Source of the DNA: Arthrobotrys musiformis
Lineage: Eukaryota; Ascomycota; Orbiliomycetes; Orbiliales; Orbiliaceae
Length of the DNA stretch: 64,000 nucleotides
Direction of reading: 5' to 3'
Assembly: GCA_036971715.1 (NCBI GenBank)
Contig: JAVHJL010000003.1
Span: 4,216,001-4,280,000 of the forward strand
The notes under the pieces are model-generated. The model saw only the letters and a list, made by a program, of their open reading frames with translations. It had not been told where the DNA came from and searched no databases. Shown in pieces: positions 1-10,053 of the stretch. How positions within the stretch are numbered: position 1 is the stretch's first letter; each line of letters starts with the position of its first letter. Made by a program: the position numbers and the translations under genes.

Positions 1-137
1 GAGATTTCCAATTGCAATAATAAAACGACCTTCCGAACTCCTTAACTCCGACGCCCTTCACCAATTTCGGACCCAAAATCATCACCGATCTTTATCACCG
101 ATAGCCTAAATTGGAAACCACACAGGCAACACACAAA

Positions 138-1420
138 ATGTCACAAACCAATAAAGCTGGCGGAGAAAAAGACCATGCCGTCTACAAAATGGCCGACGGA
201 GACGGCCAGTTCCGTCGAAAGCCGTCCGTATTTCGCTCATTTATCTCCGCAGACCCCAATTCAGAGTTCCCTGCGGAAAAAGACCGATACGTAAGCGTTC
301 CTGGTCCAAGTCATAGGATTCAAGGAATATGATCCTAGCCAGTTCTAACATGGGTGCAGGTTTTATACCTCAATTGGGGATGCCCTTGGGCTCATAGGGC
401 CAATATTGTGAGATCGTTAAAAGGTCTCGAAGATATCATCCAACTCGTGGTCATGGACTTCACTCTCACACCAGAAGGCTGGTAGGTCTAAATTTTCAAA
501 TATTAAGATTAGTTGAACAAGTAAACTAACAGAATCTGACAATTGTGACGAAACTTCTATAGGGTTTTTAACGGCAACAATGGCACAATGGAAAAGGACC
601 CCCTCTATGGTTTCACAAAACTATCTCAGCTTTACTTCAAAGCGAACCCAGAATATGAAGGCCGATACACGGTCCCCCTCATTTGGGACAAGAAGACAGA
701 AACGATCGTCAACAACGAGAGTTCGGAAATAATTCGCATGCTTTACACTGAATTCGATGAATTCCTCCCGGAAGGCGAGCGCGAAGTCAACAAACCCAGC
801 GGAGGGTACTACCCGCAACGCCTCCGCAAGGACATTGACGAAATGAATGAGTGGGTGTACGACAAAGTGAACAATGGGGTCTATAAGACAGGGTTTGCTT
901 CTACCCAAGACGCATACCTCAGCAACGTCGTACCCCTATTCGAGAGCTTGGATCGTTTAGAGAAACACCTCAACGATCGGGGTACCAAGTATCTCTTTGG
1001 GGATCATATTACAGAAGCAGATATTCGGTAAAAATTACCCAGATATCCGGTTCTAAAACGGGATGTAGAAATTAAATAAAGCTAACTATCAATATATTTC
1101 TAGCCTATTCACCACTCTAATACGGTTCGACGTCGCGTACTACACACTATTTAAGTGTAACTACAAGATGATCCGATATGACTACCCTCAGCTTCACCGG
1201 TGGCTAAGGTCCCTGTATTGGGAAGAGAACAGCGAAACGAAGGGTGTATTCAAACATACAACTCATTTCGAAACTGTAAGTAGTCTACCCGACAAATAAT
1301 ATTCTATCTAGACATACATTCTGATGCTTTGGAACGTTATAGTACAAAGAGGGATATGCCCGTGCGCTTCGGAACCCAATTGTCCCATATGGGCCAGCTG
1401 TTGAAATAATGCCCCTTTAA
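138..1420 (+). CDS. ECM4: Xi-class glutathione transferase (S-glutathionyl-hydroquinone reductase), ECM4/GTO2-like
   Basis: Predicted 329-residue cytosolic or mitochondrial enzyme that reduces glutathionyl-hydroquinones with glutathione. Five exons fit: 138-290, 360-481, 563-1027, 1104-1275 and 1343-1420. All introns are GT-AG, and the frame is continuous. The start is the ATG at 138; the frame is open further upstream, but only from a TTG. The diagnostic motif is NWGCPWAH around residue 56, with Cys59 as the expected nucleophile of the family. It is followed by LKGLEDIIQ, a C-terminal helical domain beginning near EADIRLFTTLIRFD, and the conserved tail with KEGYAR and NPIVPYGP. Length is typical of the fungal family (about 320-370). 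The promoter lies within the first 137 bases or off the window edge. The assignment to Xi class is firm; the choice of the ECM4 name over other GTO paralogues is less so. Confidence 0.92.
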
Positions 1421-2793
1421 GCCTGAATAAAATCCAGGAATAGATGTACGAGAAGAAAGCGATCTTGCATGAATTTGAGCACGCCTTTTCTCTTGATGGA
1501 CTTATTATAAGCGCCTCGCCAGGATAATGGACCAAATTTGCATACAGAACGCATTAACCGCCTCAAAGTATCTGTGTTGCAATTGTGGAGCAACCAGTGC
1601 CACAAATGGGGACCAAATCTCAGCCCTGAATCGTAGACGATCCAATTAAATTATAATATTAATTACACATCTAGAGAGTTTCTACTAGTGGAGTAAGCTA
1701 CTAACGAACTCATATTGTAGCTAGATATAAATTAGAATAGATTTTCGAGCATATCCTTCACTTGAATGGCAATTGCATATTTGGATATCGATAAGCGTAT
1801 TTTTAAATTTATAGCACCAACTCTGAACCACACCAAGATATATAACCGTGATGACCTCCACAGCACCGCTTAGTTAATTAGTGCGTAATACCACATGAAT
1901 ATCTAGTATTAATACGCCAATAGCGTACGCACCCCCGAACAGACATTGACCTGCATATGCGCAATTGTTCAACCTATAGCTCTCAAGTCCTCACCAGGAT
2001 ATCCTGCTTAAAATACTCATCAATCTTAAAGCTCCGGCATGCTACCCACCTAACCCAGAATTATCTTATAAACAAGTCCCTGATCTCCTAGATTTGCCCT
2101 CCACGGCCGACCGCGGCTAGGCTACATGAAATAATTTTGAAAGCACTATCCCACCCCCAGATGAGTACTCCTCATGAATTCAAACCGAGTTGCTAGTTGA
2201 TTTTACCGTTTTCATGGAAAACCCATCTCGCAAAAACGAGAAACCTAAAACTGAACGTTGACCCCCGGGCCTAGCCATAGATACCACCAAAAACAAAGGA
2301 ATCTAGCCCGTATAGCGCCGAGTCGATATTGACTTATCTCGTAAATCAAATGCTACTGTGGTGGTATTGTTGATGAGGCTCGTTGGTAAAATCATCAATA
2401 TTGCAAAGTGTAGAGGCGCTCCATTTGAAAGGCGAGAGACAAATTCCTTAGCTCACTCTAGCCCGCCTATCTATTCTACCCTCGAGCGGATAAATGGAGA
2501 TAATATCGTGCAATAGTAAGCCCGAAAGCCCGAAAGCAATTCGAACACGAGGAAGTATTGATTTATACACATGCACACTTTTAAATTCCCAGCCTCATAC
2601 ATCTACGCATGCCGAATTTTGGGACCACAAAACAGAAGAAGTGAGAGCCAAAGATAGAGGGAGCAAAACAAAAGATAACAAAAAGTGCTGATTTCTTTTT
2701 TATATTTATGACAATAGTTGGGTGTCCAAATTGCACGAGTATACCAATTACGAACCATGGCCATGACTGGAAGCCTGATTTGAGATGTCGGTT
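1421..2793. other. Intergenic interval between ECM4-like gene and secreted orphan
   Basis: About 1.4 kb between the 3' ends of two convergent genes. The short open frames here (for example 2494-2691) lack ATG context, family motifs or splice partners. I see no RNA gene or mobile element. It presumably holds the two 3' untranslated regions. Confidence 0.6.
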
Positions 2794-5700
2794 TTAGATC
2801 CAATCAGGATTTTTGGATCCTATTCCGGACGTCAACCTTAGCACAATAGAGAACCTCTCCTGGTGGATTCTTAAAAAGACCCCTCTGATAAGCCCCGGAA
2901 TCCCGGCGTATCTCCTATGAATATAAATAAATTGTAGGATCCCTTGAATTTCAGATAGACCTAGGAGGACACACGTGATAGCAACTTCCTTGGACGCCTT
3001 GCCAAGTGGTGGATTGCTCGAATCAGCGTTAACGCCCGTACCCGGAATATAAAACAAGTGTTGCAAGTCGTAATACAGGGTCTGTTCTCCACTGGTTGGT
3101 ACGCCCCAGAATTCCAAGACGGTGTGCAGAGCATCTTCCGACCCTTGGTCCAACGTTAGAAGACTGATAAAAGCCAACGCTCCACTGCCACTTTTCCGAC
3201 CAGGACCAGCTTTGACCCCACTTCGCCGCTGAGCTTGTTTCAAACAGAATTCGTAGGTGACAAAGATAGCGTGGGAGAGATGTAATATCACATCGGCCTC
3301 GTTCACTTGCGGTAGCCTCATTATTATCAAATGTCGACCCTGTGGTGACACAAGGAATTCATAGGGATAGAGGCCGGGATCCCCCGAGCCCGCGGACCCT
3401 ACCCGGAAAGGGACCCGATCGTAAAGGGCATTCACGTCACTGGCCACCTGATAGAACGGTTCGAAGCCCGAGCCACCATTATTCCTTGGAACGTGACCTC
3501 TGTGCGTTTGGTATAGCGTGGCTAGAGTTTGCGACTCTGGTGGGGCTTGCTGCTGGTATGTGGTATGACCGGGAGACTGTGAGCTTAAAATAGCTATGTT
3601 TGGATCCTGAAAAGCAATGGCATTGTCCCGCAGTACTCTGGCGAGAGCACTATACACGACCTTCAGCTTTCTATCGGTGGCTGCGGCATTCGAAATCATC
3701 TCCACAACCGCTTTCCGGCCCCTCGTGTACATAGCCTCGAGCGTCTCAATATCTCGTACTCCATGATTCGCGGTGACTTCTAAATCACCACCAACGCGTC
3801 CTACTACCGGTACGAGATTCAAACCCGCAGCAGATTCCGAAACCGTGAATATACCTTCGTTGCTTCCCTCGGTATCGACCCTCCATGTGGCCGCTAGCTC
3901 GCGCTGAGACGCAACAGCACCCGCCATATCCCCGTTTTCCGGACGCTTGAGCCGAATGAGGATTCCAAAAGCTTCCCCGCGGACCCCTTCAATCACTGCG
4001 TCTGGGTGGTAGCCAATTTCAATAGCTTGGATTGATGGAAGGCCAAGTTGGGACCACATTCCTCGATGGGCTAGGATTCCCCTTAATGCTGCGTATTCCA
4101 AGCATTTCGGAAGGAAGTCTTGGAAAATTCTTTTATCAACAGCTTCTTCAGTCCACTCAACTTCCTGGCCGACGAAGTCCCCGATATCCTCCTCCCATTT
4201 CTTCCTCGAAGGCCACACGGATACAGCTTTCGCAGACCCACCTGTTAATTCAACCCCCTTCATATGGAAAATTTGCCTCAAGATGCGGATGCTATACTCG
4301 ACAAGTCCAAGAAAGGTCACATATGATAGGCGGCTATTTGATCCGATACTTATGTCCCACATTTGGTACACAATGTCTCGAGCATTTTCCGAATTTACGA
4401 GTCTATTTGGTAGCCGACCTACGACTAAGTGTTGCTCTGGCCCTGATACAAAGCCCACGACCATCTCGACTCGAGAAACGCCATTCGACGCTGGCCATCT
4501 GCATTTATAAGTGTACGACCGAAAAGAATCACGTCCAATTGCCTGGAAACTGTCTTTCCCCTGCAAAGACCCGCCATCATCCCCGGAGGCTTTCACATGG
4601 TCCAGACGTACCGGCCAGGGAGAAGAGGACTCGAATATTGTTTCCCCTGGGTAAGGGAGCAATACGCTTGGGGATTCATCAATATTCACCTGCAGGGAAT
4701 ACGAAATTTCAGGGATTTGAAGATCCCCCGTATATGGCTGTTCAGGGCCGATCGATACCGAAACTGTCGCCCTTAGATCTCGGACTGAACTTAATACCTG
4801 GATGCCGAAACTAATGCTATGGATTTTGAATCCTTTAAACTGAACAGCCCAACTAGTAAGCATTTCAAGCACTGCTCCAATTTCAGGTGTTCCAAGAAGC
4901 GCAGTCCAAAGCAAGAATTTTGCCGAGTCCGTCGACGGGTCCGGAGCGCTGATTTTGGATAGCCGGCCAGGTCCGAAACCGCCCCTCTGCAAGACTTCCA
5001 TGAGTATTCCAATTGTCTTGGGATTCTGGAGCTGAACAATAGTAATAGTAAATAAATGGTACTTTGGATCATTCAAGTCTTTGCTTCCATCCTTCGCCAT
5101 AGCCTTACTTCTCATCACACCCCATGATGTAAACATAATTTTGGCGTAATCTTCCTCGGAGCTATCGAACGCCTCGGTCCTTTGCGCCCATCCGACATCC
5201 GGACCCATCCAGTCAACAATAAGATGGCCTTCGGGTACTGAAACTTGTATTAGAGCTCTAGCGCCTTCGCCCTGGCCCGCTTGTATGAGCCTATTAGGCT
5301 CATAGTTGAATTGTTTGTACGTCGGTTCCGCAATATTCAAGAGCTCACCGCCAAGTAAATCAAAAAAATTCCGGACAAAATCCGGACAATAAAACAGTTC
5401 TGCTCGCGGAGCTACTGTGTAAAAGAGTTGAACCTCATGTTGCGGATTCGGGGAGTCGCGGATGTCGTCTTGGTCTTGAATTTCTTGGTAGCGCTGCAGC
5501 CTGCTAATTCCTCGCGTACATGATTGATCGAATTCAGCCATAGTAACTCGATAATCGAAACCCGTAGATACATCTTGGGGGTCCTCCATGACCACATCGT
5601 CGTCGTCGTCGCCATCGTTTCGTTTCTGGAGTGGCGTAAGCGTGCGGTTGAAGCCAATGGTTGAGTTTAATGGGCCGGGGCACTCAAAGCTGCTTCCTTT

Positions 5701-5817
5701 CTGACATGCCTGCACGGTACCCGCTGGTACCGCAAATCCGGCACATAGCGTTTGAAGGTTGGGAAGCTGGCATGTCAGGAGACATAACACTATCAACCGC
5801 CACCACCCCACAATCAT
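2794..5817 (-). CDS. Large secreted orphan protein with three apparent internal modules (function unknown)
   Basis: Intronless frame of 1007 residues starting at a true ATG (5817). I do not recognise a family. The N-terminus reads as a signal peptide: a hydrophobic core at residues 7-15, a cysteine-bearing stretch, and a likely cleavage near residues 25-30. A Lys-Arg pair at 65-66 is followed by an Asp run (about 68-74), which resembles a Kex2 propeptide site. Potential N-glycosylation sites occur at Asn51 and Asn57. The rest alternates hydrophobic beta-like and helical segments with no transmembrane span. Three similar segments occur: EGHLIVDWM near 196, EQHLVVGRLP near 461 and GRHLIIMRLP near 827. 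Each is followed about 105-120 residues later by a second similar segment (305-356, 572-624, 948-996). This suggests a module repeated three times. Its length and intact frame argue for a real gene. Role: not assignable; extracellular or cell-wall location is inferred from the signal only. Confidence 0.85.
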   Translation of the reverse strand: MIVGWWRLIVLCLLTCQLPNLQTLCAGFAVPAGTVQACQKGSSFECPGPLNSTIGFNRTLTPLQKRNDGDDDDDVVMEDPQDVSTGFDYRVTMAEFDQSCTRGISRLQRYQEIQDQDDIRDSPNPQHEVQLFYTVAPRAELFYCPDFVRNFFDLLGGELLNIAEPTYKQFNYEPNRLIQAGQGEGARALIQVSVPEGHLIVDWMGPDVGWAQRTEAFDSSEEDYAKIMFTSWGVMRSKAMAKDGSKDLNDPKYHLFTITIVQLQNPKTIGILMEVLQRGGFGPGRLSKISAPDPSTDSAKFLLWTALLGTPEIGAVLEMLTSWAVQFKGFKIHSISFGIQVLSSVRDLRATVSVSIGPEQPYTGDLQIPEISYSLQVNIDESPSVLLPYPGETIFESSSPWPVRLDHVKASGDDGGSLQGKDSFQAIGRDSFRSYTYKCRWPASNGVSRVEMVVGFVSGPEQHLVVGRLPNRLVNSENARDIVYQMWDISIGSNSRLSYVTFLGLVEYSIRILRQIFHMKGVELTGGSAKAVSVWPSRKKWEEDIGDFVGQEVEWTEEAVDKRIFQDFLPKCLEYAALRGILAHRGMWSQLGLPSIQAIEIGYHPDAVIEGVRGEAFGILIRLKRPENGDMAGAVASQRELAATWRVDTEGSNEGIFTVSESAAGLNLVPVVGRVGGDLEVTANHGVRDIETLEAMYTRGRKAVVEMISNAAATDRKLKVVYSALARVLRDNAIAFQDPNIAILSSQSPGHTTYQQQAPPESQTLATLYQTHRGHVPRNNGGSGFEPFYQVASDVNALYDRVPFRVGSAGSGDPGLYPYEFLVSPQGRHLIIMRLPQVNEADVILHLSHAIFVTYEFCLKQAQRRSGVKAGPGRKSGSGALAFISLLTLDQGSEDALHTVLEFWGVPTSGEQTLYYDLQHLFYIPGTGVNADSSNPPLGKASKEVAITCVLLGLSEIQGILQFIYIHRRYAGIPGLIRGVFLRIHQERFSIVLRLTSGIGSKNPDWI

Positions 5818-7393
5818 CGCGCTTATAATTAGCTTCGCCGGCTAAAGGCTAACATACGCTGGTTGAACTTTGGCCGGAAAGCGCTTTTCGGTCAGGCGAT
5901 CCGGTGTTATTACTGCTATTGCGCTCTTGTTGACACTCGGTATTGCCGCGTTGGCTCCTAGGTGAACTGATTTGGACAATAGGGATAAACAGGCTTGGAT
6001 CAGTTTCCGGCTGTAATAGTAAATATCTGTATAGTGTTCATGGAGCGGGATTACACATTCTCCTGGGGTTAATCATTCAGTTTGGGCGGCCTTTATGCGA
6101 TAAATACCTAGGTATATATAGCCCCAGAATTAATAACAGTAATTGGTAATGAGCCCGCGGGATCAGATCTCTCGCCGATTCAGAACAACATGTGATCTGC
6201 CTGTGCATTCTAACAAGAATGGTGTAATCGGTTTCCTAGTCTCGTTCCGGTTTCACCTACCTACATCCAACTGGCTGGGTAGGCCTGGTTTCGCGAGCCA
6301 GCCACACAACAGTATACAGTACTCGAGTGTTATCGCTCAATAATCATGAAATCCCTCAACTGAAATCCAAAGCATTCTATAGATCTATCTTATTTGATTT
6401 TCACTCGTGCCCGCGCGCCCAGCCCATACGGGGGTTCAGCGCCCTGTTGCCTCTAAATCGCAGTGGAATGTTCCAATTAAAATTATTATTCACGTTTTAG
6501 TCAATGAATCTGAGTGTTGGCCAACACTCAGATTCTGATAAGGAACGCCTAGATATCAATATATAGATCCCATCAACACGACCGATCCAACCACATCCAC
6601 CACAATAGTTGTAACTGAGGTGAAACTTAAAGTAAAATTAAATGTTTTAACTGAAAGGTTTGTAGGTTGTGAAATCATGCCATGATCAACCATCAACCAG
6701 TTGACTTTTAGGAGGGAGCTGGTCTCGTTTAGGGAGCGTAATAACCTCTAGGTAATCTCTCAAGTTTTTGCGGCGTAGAGTACAAAAAAGAGAAGAAAAA
6801 ATTAGGTTATTTGTTTCCTTTGTAAAGGACTTTCCACCACTGTTGCCCGGCTTCGATACTACACTGCTGTGCCCTAGGCCTGCAGTGCTACGCTACAAAG
6901 TCCGAGTCGACGTCGTTGCGCCACACTTCTGCGTTGGCTGTTGCATTTCTCACCAACGTTAATTCTAGCCGACACCCGGCTCCACCTTCCCAAATCCACC
7001 GCCCCAGAGCTTCCCCAGAAACTGATGTCAAACCTCACCGCAGAGCCCCAAACCTCCAAACTTCAGACGTGAACATACGCAAGCTAGCTAGCGCGTCTAT
7101 AACCCGCACTCCTTCACCAAAAAATGCATACAAGCTCTAAGGCCTCAGCTCGCCCCACCATGCTGCCCCGCATCTAACTATCCCAGAACCTCTTAACTCA
7201 AAAGTTAACCCCCCTCCGGGTACAACTACCCTAACGCGGCGGCGCGGCGACCGACCAACTAACCAAAACCAAACATCAAACATGACAGGAGGTACAGTTC
7301 CCCCAGGCTCTTTTCCCTGACCATCGTCTCTCAATATACCGATGAGCAGGTATTTCGGATAAAGCATTCACTAACCAGCTATTTTTATATAAA
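5818..7393. other. Divergent promoter interval between secreted orphan and GEM1
   Basis: About 1.6 kb upstream of both the secreted orphan (-) and GEM1 (+), so it holds both promoters. Open frames here are short and mutually contradictory. The notable element is a perfect 30-bp palindrome at 6506-6535. A pyrimidine/A-rich stretch lies near 6770-6830. Confidence 0.6.
6506..6535. repeat. Perfect 30-bp palindrome
   Basis: The 15 bases GAATCTGAGTGTTGG are followed immediately by their exact reverse complement, with no spacer. Symmetry stops at 6505/6536. It lies between two divergent promoters, about 690 bp from the secreted-orphan start and 860 bp from the GEM1 start. Confidence 0.9.
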
Positions 7394-9749
7394 ATGATAG
7401 CCGAGGTCCGAATATGCGTCTGTGGCGACGAGGCCACCGGCAAATCCAGCCTGATAATGTCACTATGGAAGGATGAAGCCATACCCACTTTCTCCGGGAC
7501 GGTTCTACCCATGGTCACCATGTCGCTGGGAATTGATGCGCCGATATCGACGACTATTGTTGATACTTCTCGTATGCATCAGTCACCTTACGAGGTCAAA
7601 CGGAAGGGGGGCTAAGATAGGATGGGTTTACGTATAGCGCTGCCACAAGATCGGAATACCTTGAAGAGAGAGATTAGAAAGGCAAATGTGATATTGTTAG
7701 TATATTCGGATCATTACGTAAGTACCATCTCTGGTATATATCTCGTAGGAACCTATACTAATGGGATATAGAGCTGTGAACGAATAACATTATTCTGGTA
7801 TATCCCCAGACATCTTAGGGAAATATACTACACAAAGCTGACATCATATGCATGCTTCCATTTCTAAGAAGCTTGGGAGTTAACGTACGTCAAAAACTAC
7901 CCCGATTCTGTTGAGGATAATGACTGACGAGGATCTTCAGCTGCCAGTAGTCCTATGCGCCAACAAGAGTGACCTCAGGCCGGACGTCGACGTCGCGCAG
8001 GTCGCAGAGGAAGAGATGATGCCCATAATGCAAGAATTTAAGGAGATCGACTCGTGTATTCGAGCCAGTGCGAAGGAGCATCGGAATGTGGATGAGGTAT
8101 ACCACCATGCCCCTCATGTTTATCGGTGAAGAGTGATACTGATAGAGATATCCAGGTCTTCTACCTATGTCAGAGAGCTGTTACACACCCCATAGCACCC
8201 ATATACGACTCCAAGGAGCAGGTGGGCGATACGGATAAAACCTATATTCTCACTATCATCACTAACTATTCAAACGTCAGAACCTGAAACCAGCAGCAGT
8301 CGAGGCCCTACGCCGTATCTTCTGTAAGCCCCCCCTAAAATCAAACTAACTAAACCACCTACTGACGTATCCACCCCAGTCCTTTGCGACAAAGACCAAG
8401 ACGGCATCCTAAACGATCAAGAAATCGGACACTTCCAAAAACGCTGCTTCAACAAACCCCTCAACGAAGCCGAACTCGACGAAATAAAACACACCCTCCA
8501 CAAGATCTCTTCCGAATGCGTAACGGAAACCGGGATCACTGAAAAGGGCTTCATCCTCCTCAACAGACTCTACGCCGAAAAGGGTAGACACGAAACAACA
8601 TGGGCCATCCTGCGTACCTTCCACTACACAGACAGTCTATCCTTGAAGGAAAGCTTCCTCCACCCAAAATTCGAAGTCCCACCGTTCGCCTCCGCAGAAC
8701 TATCACCAGCAGGATACCGCTTCTTCGTCGACCTCTTCCTCCTCTTCGACAAAGACAACGACGGCGGCCTGAACCAAACCGAACTCTCCTCCCTCTTCAG
8801 ACCAACCCCGGGCCTCCCACCCCCCTGGCAATCCACAAACTTCCCAACATCGACCGTCTGCACCGAAGGCGGACACATAACCCTCCAGGGCTGGCTAGCC
8901 CAATGGAGCATGACCACCTTCGAAGACCCCAAAACAACATTAGCCTACCTAGCCTACCTAGGCTTCGAATCCTCCACAAACCCCTCATCGTCACCATCCA
9001 CCACCACCGCCCTAAAAATCACAAAACCCCGTAAACGCCGCCGCAGAATGCACAAGGTAGAAAGATCCGTAGTCCATGCCTACGTCATCGGCTCCCCATC
9101 CTCCGGAAAATCCTCCCTCCTCGACGCCCTCCTAAACCGTCCCTTCAACCCAACCTACCATCCCACCATAAAACCCCTAACAGCAGTAAACTCCGTCGAA
9201 CTCCCCATGGGGAAACAAATCTACCTCATCCTCTCCGAACTCGGAGAACTCGAACCCGCAATCCTGGAAAACCCCCAGAAACTAAATAACTGCGATGTAA
9301 TAGTATACACCTACGACTCCTCGGACCCAGATAGCTTCGAATACATCATCTCACTTCGCAAGAAACACCCACAGCTAGACGACCTACCCTGCGTGTACGT
9401 CGCCCTCAAGGCAGATTTGGACAAAACAACCCAAAGGAGCCCCATACAACCGGACCAGTATACGGAGGAAATGGGCATGCCGCCACCGATCCACGTTTCG
9501 GTCCGCTGGAGCAGCGTGGCAGAGTTATTCGTACAAATCGCCGAAGCAGCATTAAGCCCCCTCGGGAACTTCCCCAGAACCGAACCGGAACCCGTGGATA
9601 GAAGTAGTTTATATCTAGCCGCGGGGGTAACAGCCTGCACCGCTTGCGCATTTCTGTATATTTGGCGGAAAGCGAGTCCCGCGACTTTTGGTGTGGGATT
9701 GTTTTCAAAGCCGGCTTGGATGGTTAGTTGGTGGGGCGGCGGGTCTTGA
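7394..9749 (+). CDS. GEM1: Mitochondrial Rho GTPase Gem1/Miro
   Basis: Outer-mitochondrial-membrane Miro GTPase controlling mitochondrial shape, inheritance and ER contact. Exons: 7394-7571, 7638-7717, 7772-7797, (7851 or 7872)-7884, 7941-8096, 8156-8221, 8281-8323 and 8380-9749. This gives about 650 residues (yeast protein 662). Domains in order: N-terminal GTPase with P-loop GDEATGKSS (11-19) and NKSD; EF-hand loop DKDQDGILNDQE from 198; second EF-hand loop DKDNDGGLNQTE near 318; second GTPase with P-loop GSPSSGKSS near 432; hydrophobic C-terminal anchor near 607-627. After the anchor there are about 20 more residues rich in Trp and Gly, longer than I expect for Gem1. The acceptor of intron 3b (starting 7798) is abnormal: no AG restores the conserved sequence, see findings. 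The 3' end is convergent with SUP35, 304 bp away. Confidence 0.95.
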
Positions 9750-10053
9750 TTACACTTAACCCCCATCTACTACCATGTTATCCTGTATAAATGTACATCA
9801 CATTCCCACATATTGGAGTAAATACCATGAACATACTAAAATCTCGAACTTCATTGAGCTTTTGATCTTTAAAGATGACATATAATAAACACACATCAAA
9901 AAGAATCCCATCTATGCAAAGTCATTACAAAAAAAAGAAGAAAAGGAGGGGCCGGAGGAACTCCGGAATGAGTAGTCGGAGGACAGTAGGCTTGTATTTA
10001 TAAATCGCCTATAAAACCCCTTTAAAAGGGAAAAAGAAATGGTAATATAAAGT
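9750..10053. other. Convergent 3' interval between GEM1 and SUP35
   Basis: Only 304 bp separate the two stop codons, so the 3' untranslated regions of GEM1 (+) and SUP35 (-) are likely to abut or overlap. The centre is A-rich with several AATAAA-like words (for example near 9880-9890). No further gene is seen. Confidence 0.6.

Noticed and set aside
4032..4814. Open frame of 260 residues on the plus strand inside the secreted orphan
   Set aside because: Antisense shadow of a 1007-residue frame; no motif, and the opposite strand has a clean signal peptide and repeated modules.
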